From Streptomyces genisteinicus (GTDB lineage Bacteria; Actinomycetota; Actinomycetes; Streptomycetales; Streptomycetaceae), in contig NZ_CP060825.1 in NCBI RefSeq assembly GCF_014489615.1, positions 7,362,001-7,426,000 on the forward strand: 64,000 nt of DNA, written 5' to 3'. Below the pieces are notes generated by a model. It was not told the origin of the DNA, searched no databases, and was given only the letters and a program-made list of their open reading frames with translations. How positions within the stretch are numbered: position 1 is the first letter of the stretch; each line of letters begins with the position of its first letter. A program made the translations under genes and the position numbers. Positions 24,314 through 31,824 of this stretch are shown here, piece by piece.

Positions 24314-25425
24314 GAGATGTGCTCCTTGGGTCGGGCGGCGGGGCCGGAGGATGCGGACGGTTCGGCAGCGGCGGGCGACGGAGCCCGGGAGGAGCCGCGG
24401 CGCAGGCGCTGCCGTGCCCTGCGGGCGAGACCGTGCAGGCCGTCGGGGGCGAAGAGCAGGATGAGGATGATCGCCACGCCGTAGAGGTAGCGGGACGCCT
24501 CGGTCGGACCCACGGCATGACCCGGGGCCCCCGGCGCGGCGACCAGGGGAAGCTGGTCGGCGTACCGGGCCATCAGCAGCGGCAGCGCGGTGACGAACAC
24601 CGCGCCGGCGGTGGCGCCCGCCACCGAGCCGAGACCGCCGATGACGATCATCGCGAGATAGTCGATGGACAGGGCGAGCCCGAAGTAGTCGGGCACGATC
24701 CGCCGGAACGCGAGGGCGAGCAGGACTCCGGCGAGGCCCGCGTACATCGACGACAGGACGAACGCGGACGAGCGGTGCCGGGCGAGGGAGACACCCATCA
24801 CGGCCGCGGCCGTCTCGCTGTCGCGCAGTGCGGTGAGCGCCCGTCCGGGGCGGCCGCGCAGGATGCCGCGGGCGGTGAACCAGGTGAGCGCGAGAAGCGC
24901 GATGCCGAGGTACCACAGCCGTTCCTCGGCGCCGAACGGCACACCGAGGACGACCAGTTCGGGATCGGTGGCGGCGAAGGTGAAGCCGCCGATCTCCATC
25001 GGCGGCACCGAGCGGCCGTTGAAGCCGCCGGTGACCGGCTCCGCGCTCAGCATCACATGGTGGCCGATGAACACCAGCGCCAGCGTGGCCACTCCGAGGT
25101 AGACACCGCGCACCCGGGCGGCGACCGGGCTGAACAGCCCGCCCGCGACACCGGCCAGCACCACCGCGAGGACCATGGCCACGGAGGGCGGCAGGCCGGG
25201 CCCGGGCTCGCCCGCCAGCCACACGTACCCGTAGGCGCCGACGGCGAGGAAGAAGGCGTGGCCGAGGGAGAGCTGGCCGGCGGTGCCCGAGAGCACGTTC
25301 AGCCCGACGGCGCCGATGGCGGCCGCCATCGCGAAGAGGCCCACCTGGAGCCAGAAGGCGTCGACGTAGAGCGGAAGCACACAGAGCAGGACCAGGCCCG
25401 CGGCCTTCACGATGCGGTCAGACAC
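24310..25425 (-). CDS. livM: LivM-type ABC transporter permease
   Basis: The 371-residue integral membrane protein has about ten hydrophobic segments and family motifs: LNVLSGTAGQLSLGHAFFLAVGAYGY near residue 45, and GLGSVAGATAGAVFV after SIDYLAMIVIGG. It pairs with the LivH-type permease, whose gene overlaps its start by 8 bases. Its own stop overlaps the substrate-binding protein start by 4 bases. The C-terminal 40 residues are a basic, Ser/Pro-rich cytoplasmic tail. Confidence 0.92.
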   Translation of the reverse strand: MSDRIVKAAGLVLLCVLPLYVDAFWLQVGLFAMAAAIGAVGLNVLSGTAGQLSLGHAFFLAVGAYGYVWLAGEPGPGLPPSVAMVLAVVLAGVAGGLFSPVAARVRGVYLGVATLALVFIGHHVMLSAEPVTGGFNGRSVPPMEIGGFTFAATDPELVVLGVPFGAEERLWYLGIALLALTWFTARGILRGRPGRALTALRDSETAAAVMGVSLARHRSSAFVLSSMYAGLAGVLLALAFRRIVPDYFGLALSIDYLAMIVIGGLGSVAGATAGAVFVTALPLLMARYADQLPLVAAPGAPGHAVGPTEASRYLYGVAIILILLFAPDGLHGLARRARQRLRRGSSRAPSPAAAEPSASSGPAARPKEHIS

Positions 25426-26314
25426 GGACGGCCTCCTTCGCGCCGAACAGTCCGGCCGGCCGCACCAGCAGGACCAGGACCATCACGGCGTACGGGGCGA
25501 CGTCGCCGAACCCGTCGCCGAGAACGGACAGTTCGGACTGGTAGCCCGCGACGACGGCCTCGGTGACCCCGATCAGCAGGCTTCCGGCGAGCGCCCCCGG
25601 GGGTGACGTCATCCCGCCGAGGATGGCCGCGGGGAACGCCTTCAGCGCGATCTGCCCCGTGGTGCGCTCCAGGCCGGGCGCCGGGAACGCGGCGAGGAAC
25701 ACCGCGGCGAGCGCGGCGAGCAGCCCCGCCAGGCACCAGGAGAGCGTGCGGATGCGGGTCAGACGGATGCCCATCAGGGCCGCCGCCTCCCGGTCCTCGG
25801 CCGCCGCCCGCAGCGACAGGCCCCAGCCGGTGTACCGGAACAGGGCGAACACGGCGCCGATCACCAGGACCGAGGTGACGATCGCCGCGATCCTGCTGTG
25901 GGCGACGGTCACCGAGCCGAACGTGGCCACCGAGCCGCCCCACGGGTCGCCCAGGGACAGCAGGTCACCGCCGATCCGGCGGGCCAGATCGGTCATCAGG
26001 ACGATGTCCACACCGATCGTCAGGATGGTCAGCACGTGCGCGGTGTGCGGATCGGTGCCGAGCCGCCGCAGCAGCACCCGGTCCACCAGCCCGGCCACCG
26101 CGGCCGTGGTCAGCACCGCGACCGCCAGCGCGCCCGCGAAGCCGATGTGCTCGTGCAGGACCGCGGTCAGGTAGCCGCCGAGCAGCAGCAGGGAGCCGTG
26201 GGCGAAGTTCATCACGCCCGAGGCCTTGAAGATGATGACGAAGCCGAGCGCCACGAGGGCGTAGACCGAGCCGAGGGCCAGCCCGTTCAGCACGATGTCG
26301 AGCACGGTGTTCAT
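25418..26314 (-). CDS. livH: LivH-type ABC transporter permease
   Basis: The 298-residue permease has the typical N-terminus (LNGLALGSVYALVALGFVIIFKASGVMNFAHG), about eight transmembrane segments, and the GALAGSLLIGVTEAV EAA-like loop. ATG 26314 overlaps the LivG-type stop by 4 bases (ATGA). It forms the translocation channel with LivM. Confidence 0.94.
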   Translation of the reverse strand: MNTVLDIVLNGLALGSVYALVALGFVIIFKASGVMNFAHGSLLLLGGYLTAVLHEHIGFAGALAVAVLTTAAVAGLVDRVLLRRLGTDPHTAHVLTILTIGVDIVLMTDLARRIGGDLLSLGDPWGGSVATFGSVTVAHSRIAAIVTSVLVIGAVFALFRYTGWGLSLRAAAEDREAAALMGIRLTRIRTLSWCLAGLLAALAAVFLAAFPAPGLERTTGQIALKAFPAAILGGMTSPPGALAGSLLIGVTEAVVAGYQSELSVLGDGFGDVAPYAVMVLVLLVRPAGLFGAKEAVRV

Positions 26315-27105
26315 GGGGTTCGCTCCTCGGTGGCGGGGGCGCCGAGATAGGCGCGGCGGACCTCCGGGTCGGCCTGCACGACATCGGGTGCCCCCGCGGC
26401 GATCCGGCGCCCGAAGTCGAGGACGGTCACGTCCTCGGCGAGGCGCATGACCAGTGCCATGTCGTGCTCCACCAGCAGTACGGACAGGCCGAGTTCCTCG
26501 CGCACGGTGCGCAGGACCTCGACGGTGCGGGCGCGTTCGCCGCCGTTCATGCCGGCGACGGGCTCGTCGAGCAGCAGGACGCGCGGTTCGAGGCAGAGCG
26601 CACGGGCCAGTTCGACCCGCTTGCGGTCCCCGTAGGAGAGCAGGGCCACGGGGCTGTCGAAGAGCGCCCCCAGGCCCGTCAGTTCGGCGATCTCACGGGC
26701 TCGCGCCCGGTGCTCGCGCTGCTCGCGGACGGCCCGCGGCAGACGCAGCGCGCTCGCCGCGAAGCCGGCCCGGGACAGGGTGTGCCGGCCGAGCATCAGG
26801 TTGTCGCCGACGGTTCCCGCGGTGACCACGATGTTCTGGAAGGTCCGGGCGACGCCGAGCGTGGCGATCTTGTGGACCGGCAGGCTCGTCAGCTCCCGCT
26901 CGCCCAGGCAGACCGACCCCGAGTCGGGGCGGGTCAGACCCGACAGGACGTTGAAGCAGGTGGACTTGCCCGCACCGTTGGGGCCGATCAGCGCGTGGAT
27001 GGTGCCGGGCGCGACGGTGAACGAGACGTCGTCGAGCGCGGTCAGGCCCGCGAAGCGCACGGTGACGCCGCGGACGTGCAGCGGCGGCGGGGGAGTGGTG
27101 CTCAC
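26311..27105 (-). CDS. livG: LivG-type ABC transporter ATPase
   Basis: This 264-residue ATPase has Walker A GPNGAGKST, the signature loop LLSYGDRKRVELARAL (a YGDRKR variant usual in LivG), Walker B VLLLDEPVAGMN and the H-loop VEHDM. Its start overlaps the LivF-type stop by 4 bases. Together with LivF it powers the transporter. Confidence 0.95.
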   Translation of the reverse strand: MSTTPPPPLHVRGVTVRFAGLTALDDVSFTVAPGTIHALIGPNGAGKSTCFNVLSGLTRPDSGSVCLGERELTSLPVHKIATLGVARTFQNIVVTAGTVGDNLMLGRHTLSRAGFAASALRLPRAVREQREHRARAREIAELTGLGALFDSPVALLSYGDRKRVELARALCLEPRVLLLDEPVAGMNGGERARTVEVLRTVREELGLSVLLVEHDMALVMRLAEDVTVLDFGRRIAAGAPDVVQADPEVRRAYLGAPATEERTP

Positions 27106-27962
27106 GCGGCGCCCTGCCCTTCGCCGCCGGCCGCCGGGACGGCCCGTACGGCGTCCGGGCCGGCGACCTCTCCGGACACCTCTCCGGCCGGCTCGGCCGC
27201 CGGGTCCTCGCCGAGGTACAGGCGGCGCACGGCGTCCGTGCGGGCCAGCTCCGCGGCGGGTCCGGACAGCCGCACCTCGCCCACGTCGAGGACGTACGCC
27301 TCGTCCGCGAGCGCCAGCGCCATCGCCGCGTTCTGCTCCACGAGCAGCACCGACGTGCCCTGGGCGTTGATCTCCCGCACGACCTCGGCGATCCGCTCCA
27401 CCATCAGCGGGGCGAGCCCGAGCGACGGCTCGTCCAGCAGCAGCAGCCGGGGGGCCGCCATCAGCGCACGCCCGATGGCGAGCATCTGCTGCTCGCCGCC
27501 GGACAGCAGCCCGGCACGCTGGGCGGTGCGCTCGGCGAGCCGGGGGAACAGGCCGAACACCCGGTCCCGGGCCTCGCGCACCTGGGCCGGTGCGCGGCGG
27601 CCCAGACCGAGCCCGCCGGCCTTCAGGTTCTCGTCGACGCTGAGCCCGGCGAACACCCGCCGGCCCTCCGGCACCTGCACCACACCGGCGCGCACGGCGG
27701 CGACCGGGTCCCGGCCGTCGAGGGTCACGTCGCCGTAGCGGACGGTGCCGCCGGTGACGGCCCCGTGGTGCATCCGCAGCGTCCCGGAGACGGCGCGCAG
27801 CAGAGTCGTCTTGCCCGCGCCGTTGGCGCCGAGCAGGGCCACGACCCCGCCGTGGGGCACCTCGAGCCGCACACCGTGCAGCGCGGTCACGGCCCGGCCG
27901 TACTGCACGTCGAGAGCATCGACGTGCAGGGCCGGACGGCTGTCGGGGGGTGGTTGGGGCAT
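27102..27962 (-). CDS. livF: LivF-type ABC transporter ATPase
   Basis: This 286-residue ATPase has Walker A GANGAGKTT, signature LSGGEQQMLAIGRAL, Walker B LLLLDEPSLGLAP, and H-loop VEQNAAMAL. ATG 27962 behind GAGGAG is the first gene of the five-gene liv operon. A C-terminal Glu/Ala/Gly-rich tail of about 40 residues exceeds the usual LivF length. Only about 100 bases separate it from the upstream symporter gene, so the operon promoter must be within or before that gene. Confidence 0.94.
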   Translation of the reverse strand: MPQPPPDSRPALHVDALDVQYGRAVTALHGVRLEVPHGGVVALLGANGAGKTTLLRAVSGTLRMHHGAVTGGTVRYGDVTLDGRDPVAAVRAGVVQVPEGRRVFAGLSVDENLKAGGLGLGRRAPAQVREARDRVFGLFPRLAERTAQRAGLLSGGEQQMLAIGRALMAAPRLLLLDEPSLGLAPLMVERIAEVVREINAQGTSVLLVEQNAAMALALADEAYVLDVGEVRLSGPAAELARTDAVRRLYLGEDPAAEPAGEVSGEVAGPDAVRAVPAAGGEGQGAA

Positions 27963-28065
27963 CACGGCTCCTCGGTTCCGCGCGGCGGCGGAGTCGGACG
28001 GAGGGGAGTGGGACGGCGCTACGAGAACACGGCCGCGACGACCCCGTACAGGCGCCGGAGCAGGC

Positions 28066-29685
28066 TCAGGGCCGGTTCCCAGGCTCGGCGGCCGGCTGCT
28101 GTGCGGCTGCCCAGTGGGCCGGGCCGTCCGGGGACCGTCCGGGCCGCCCGTCACCGCGCCGCCGCAGACGCGAGCCGAGCAGGCAGAGCGCGAAGCCGGC
28201 GGGGATCGTCACCAGCCCCGGCGTCTGGAGCGGGAACACATGGAAGTCGTGCCCGGGGAAGAGTGCCGTGGGGATGCCCGACGTGGCGGGCGACACCGCC
28301 ATCAGCACCGCGGTGAGCAGCGGCGTCCCGTACAGCGCCCAGCGCACCCCGCGCGCGGTCGTCCCGGGCACGAAGAGCACGCAGAGCACCACCGGCGCGA
28401 TCGCCGAGGCGGCGACCGCGAACGTGAACGAGAACAGGATCTGCGGGTTGCGGTGCTGAGCCAGGACGGACAGCAGCACCGCGACGGCCCCGACGGCCAG
28501 CACCGCGCGCCGGGCCCGCCCCGTCTCCGGCATCCCCGCGGTCCGGCTTCTGCGCCGTGCGGACGGCGCCAGGTCGTGTGCCACCGAGGCGGCGGCCGCC
28601 ACGGCGATGCCGGCGACGGCGGCCAGGGTCGTCGCGAACACCGCGATGGCCACGATCGCGAAGAGCACGCTGTGCGCGGGAGCCACCCCCGGGTCCAGGG
28701 CGGCCGTGACCATCAGCAGCGCGGTGCCGCCGGCCGGGTCGGCCGCCCGCAGCGCCGGGGCGCCGACCAGCGCGGCGGCGCCCAGTCCGACCACGACGAC
28801 GCCGCCGCAGACGAGGGCCACGGCCCCCACGGCCCACCCCATGGTCGCGCGCACATGACGGCCGCTGCGCACGGGGTGGAGCCGCATCATCACGTGCGGC
28901 ATGCACGCCGCGCCGAGCGCGAGGGTCATGTGGAAGCCGATCAGGTCCAGGGTGCCCGTCACCGAGTCGCCGAACTGGAGACCCGGTGTGCCGTACGCCG
29001 ACCCCTGCCCGCTGCCCTCGGCCGCCGCGTCCCACAGGGCCGGCGGGCTCCACCCGAAGCGGCTCAGGACCAGTCCGGCGAGCAGCAGCACGGCGCCGAC
29101 CAGCACCACCGTCTTGAGGATCTGCACGTAACCGGTGCCCCGCATCCCGCCCGAGGCGGAGAAGCACACCATCAGCGCGCCGGTGGCGATCGTGCAGCCG
29201 GTCAGGGCGTCGCCCGGGAGGTCGAGCATCACCGTCATGATCTCGCCCGCCGCGGCCAGCTGGACGACCAGCAGCGGCATCACCGTCACCAGCACCGCCA
29301 CGCCCATGGCGACGCGTACCGACCGCTCGCCCAGCCGCTCGGAGAGCAGGTCGCCGAGGGTGAAACGGTTCCTGCCGCGCAGCGGGCGGGCCAGCACCAG
29401 GGCGAGCAGGGTCAGCGACAGCACCGTGGCGAAGGCGAAGAGGACGCCGTCGTATCCCACCAGCGCGACCGACCCGGTCGTGCTCAGCAGGGTGGCGACC
29501 GAGATGTAGTCGCCGGCCACGGCCAGACCGCTCGCCGCCGGCCGGGCGGTGGCGCTCCCGGTGTAGAACTGCTCGGGGTCGTCGGAGTCCGCGGCCGCGA
29601 GCCCGCACAGCAGCAGCGACACGGACACGAAGGCCACGAACAGGACGAGCGCCAGGGCGTGTCCGTCGATGCTCCCGCCGTTCAC
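28066..29685 (-). CDS. Sodium:solute symporter family transporter
   Basis: The 539-residue protein has about 13 hydrophobic segments and the SSS-family pattern of acetate/monocarboxylate permeases: EQFYTGSATARPAASGLAVAGDYISVATLL, a GSVALVGYDGVLFAFATVL helix, and FTLGDLLSERLGERSVR. GTG 29685 overlaps the stop of the small membrane protein gene by 4 bases, an arrangement seen for cation/acetate symporters with a small partner. The substrate is probably a monocarboxylate or similar organic anion, but this is a family-level guess. The liv operon follows in the same direction. Confidence 0.88.
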   Translation of the reverse strand: MNGGSIDGHALALVLFVAFVSVSLLLCGLAAADSDDPEQFYTGSATARPAASGLAVAGDYISVATLLSTTGSVALVGYDGVLFAFATVLSLTLLALVLARPLRGRNRFTLGDLLSERLGERSVRVAMGVAVLVTVMPLLVVQLAAAGEIMTVMLDLPGDALTGCTIATGALMVCFSASGGMRGTGYVQILKTVVLVGAVLLLAGLVLSRFGWSPPALWDAAAEGSGQGSAYGTPGLQFGDSVTGTLDLIGFHMTLALGAACMPHVMMRLHPVRSGRHVRATMGWAVGAVALVCGGVVVVGLGAAALVGAPALRAADPAGGTALLMVTAALDPGVAPAHSVLFAIVAIAVFATTLAAVAGIAVAAAASVAHDLAPSARRRSRTAGMPETGRARRAVLAVGAVAVLLSVLAQHRNPQILFSFTFAVAASAIAPVVLCVLFVPGTTARGVRWALYGTPLLTAVLMAVSPATSGIPTALFPGHDFHVFPLQTPGLVTIPAGFALCLLGSRLRRRGDGRPGRSPDGPAHWAAAQQPAAEPGNRP

Positions 29686-29903
29686 GACGCCTCGCCGTCC
29701 GCGCCCCGGACACCGCGGCCCGCGGTGGTGAAGCCCACCAGGCACCACAGCAGCAGACCGGCGTCGGCCGCGGTGAGCAGGAACAGCACGGGCGCGGCGA
29801 TGCCGCCCGTCACGGCTCCGACCGCGATCAGTGCCAGGTGGAAGGCGAGCAGTCCGGAAGCCCGGCCCAGTTCGCGCGGGTGGTGCGCACGGGGAATCGA
29901 CAT
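29682..29903 (-). CDS. Small two-helix membrane protein, symporter partner
   Basis: From ATG 29903 the product is 73 residues with two transmembrane segments (LLAFHLALIAVGAVTGGIAAPV and LLTAADAGLLLWCLVGFTT). It is directly coupled (GTGA) to the sodium:solute symporter gene. Small two-helix proteins commonly accompany SSS-type acetate symporters and are thought to be subunits or assembly factors. The ribosome site is weak, so a slightly longer start cannot be excluded. Confidence 0.7.
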   Translation of the reverse strand: MSIPRAHHPRELGRASGLLAFHLALIAVGAVTGGIAAPVLFLLTAADAGLLLWCLVGFTTAGRGVRGADGEAS

Positions 29904-30050
29904 GACGGCCACGGCACCACGCGCCCCGGGCGCCGACCAGCCCGGAAGGCGACGGCGGTGCACCCGCACGGCACGTCCGGGGCCGTGCTGTGCGGGCTCA
30001 CAACGGGCCGGCCGGGCGCGAACGCCACCCCGGCGCGAAGGCGTCCGCCG

Positions 30051-31334
30051 TCAGACGCGCAGCAGGCGGCGGGCCGTCAGGGCGAGCGAGATCTCGACGA
30101 CGTCCGCCGGGCGGGCCAGCGAACGGCCCGTCAGCTGCTCGCAGCGGCGGAGCCGGTTGAGCACGGTGTTGCGGTGGCAGTAGAGCCGGCTGCTCGCCCG
30201 CTGGGCCGACCCGCCGCAGTCGAGCCACACCGCGAGCGTGTCCAGCAGCAGGTCCCGGTCGGAGGGGTCGAGCCGCAGCAGCGGCCCGAGCACCCGGTCC
30301 GCCAGCGCCGCGCCCAGAGCGGGCGCCGAGACCACCAGCGCGGCGGGCAGGTGCTCGTCCAGGAGCACGGTCCCACCGCCCTCGGGGCAGGCCCGCAGCG
30401 CGGTCTCGGCGAGGCGGCGCGCGTCACCGACCGAGGCGAGGCCGTCGACCGCGGAGCTGATGCCGATCCGTGCGCCCGGCGGTCCGGCGACCTCCCGGGC
30501 GAGCCGGTCCAGGGCGCCGCCGTCGCCGTCCTCGCCCGAGAGCAGCGCGATGCCGAGCTCCACGTCCGCACCCGTGTGCCAGACCATCCGCAGCCCCGGC
30601 AGTCCGGCGGCGGGGCGGGTGCCCGCGTAGGCGGCCCCCGGGCCGCCGTCGACGAGGACGACCGCGTACCGCCCCTGCTCGGGGAGGTCGAGCGCCGCGG
30701 AGACCTCGGCGAGATCGGCGATGCGGGTCGTGCCGTCGAGGAGCGCGGCCGTCATCACCCGGAGCCTGTTCTCACGGCGCCAGGTCAGCCTGCGCTCCAC
30801 CTGGCGGTACGCCTCGGCGACGAGGGTGCAGTGCTCGTCCACGAAGTTCCACACGTCGGCGGCCACGTGCACCAGCAGCCGTACGTCGTCGGGGTGGTGA
30901 CGGGCCGTCTCCTCGACCAGCCCCTGCCACACCAGCGCCCCGCCGAGGCGGAACGCGTGCAGCAGCGCGTCGAGCGGCAGTCCCTGCTCCGCGCGTCCGG
31001 CCCCGATCTTCCACGAACAGCGGCGGGCCGCGTCCCGGCTGCTGCGGGGGTCGATGAGGGAGCTCACGCTGTGCCGCAGCGACCGGTGCACCTCCTGCCA
31101 CACGTCGGCCGCGTCGGACTCGATCGCGGCCTGGTAGGCGGGTTCCTGCTCGCGCAGCTCGGCGACGAGCCGGTCGGTCAGCTCGGGCAGGTCGTCCAGC
31201 AGGACCCGGGCGGCCCGGTGGAGCACGCCGAGCGCCTCGGCGTTGACCAGCGAGCGGACCCGCACGGAGCCGTGGGCCACAGCGGACGGGACGTCGGGCA
31301 GAGCCCGGATCCGGCTTCGTACGACATGCTGCAT
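30051..31334 (-). CDS. PucR/CdaR-type transcriptional regulator
   Basis: ATG 31334 behind GGAGGG yields 427 residues. The N-terminal two thirds are a helical ligand-sensing region (RsbRD/GGDEF-like, as in PucR relatives). The C-terminus has the diagnostic PucR helix-turn-helix: LLDTLAVWLDCGGSAQRASS, LYCHRNTVLNRLRRCEQLTG. Such regulators usually activate adjacent catabolic or transport genes. The next genes downstream on the same strand are the two-protein symporter and the liv transporter, which are its most likely targets. Confidence 0.9.
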   Translation of the reverse strand: MQHVVRSRIRALPDVPSAVAHGSVRVRSLVNAEALGVLHRAARVLLDDLPELTDRLVAELREQEPAYQAAIESDAADVWQEVHRSLRHSVSSLIDPRSSRDAARRCSWKIGAGRAEQGLPLDALLHAFRLGGALVWQGLVEETARHHPDDVRLLVHVAADVWNFVDEHCTLVAEAYRQVERRLTWRRENRLRVMTAALLDGTTRIADLAEVSAALDLPEQGRYAVVLVDGGPGAAYAGTRPAAGLPGLRMVWHTGADVELGIALLSGEDGDGGALDRLAREVAGPPGARIGISSAVDGLASVGDARRLAETALRACPEGGGTVLLDEHLPAALVVSAPALGAALADRVLGPLLRLDPSDRDLLLDTLAVWLDCGGSAQRASSRLYCHRNTVLNRLRRCEQLTGRSLARPADVVEISLALTARRLLRV

Positions 31335-31824
31335 CGCGGCCCTCCACCGAAATCGGTGCCGTCCGGCGGACGGGAGAGCCCCGCGAACCGGACATGCGTC
31401 GAACCCGAAGGATCGCATACCGTCCGGTCGGTCCCTAGAGCTGCGACCGGAAGATTTTTCCGGAATGCCGCGGACGGCGCTCCGGGGACCTGGCGGGTGG
31501 CGTGGACCGACCGTGGGACGCGGGGGCGGGGACGGACCGTGGGGCGCGGGGCGGGTGTGGTGTTCCCGGGGGCGGTTGCGCCGGGCCGGGGTGTTGCCGG
31601 GCGCCCGGGCCGGTCGCCGGGCGGGCGGCGGTGCCGTGGCGGGCGGGCGCCTTCGGGCGCGTGCCCCGGGGTGGGGGTGTTCTCCGTGAGCGGGCCGGTG
31701 TGCGTGCCCTCGTGCCGCGGTGGGTGGATGCCTTCGCGTGCGTGGGTGTGCCCGGGGCCGGTGTCCGCCGCACCGGTGTGCGTCCCGGGGGCCGGTGCCC
31801 GCAAGCGCCCCCGGCCGGACGCCC
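31335..31824. other. Intergenic region, no gene seen
   Basis: This stretch of 490 bases lies between the PucR gene start and the LAL regulator stop. Bases 31335-31470 are comparatively AT-rich (for example AGATTTTTCCGGAA near 31450) and probably hold the PucR promoter. Bases 31500-31820 are very GC-rich with short GGGCGC/GGTGTG-type word repetition. Open frames there are Pro/Arg/Gly-rich on both strands and are not accepted as genes. Confidence 0.4.
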
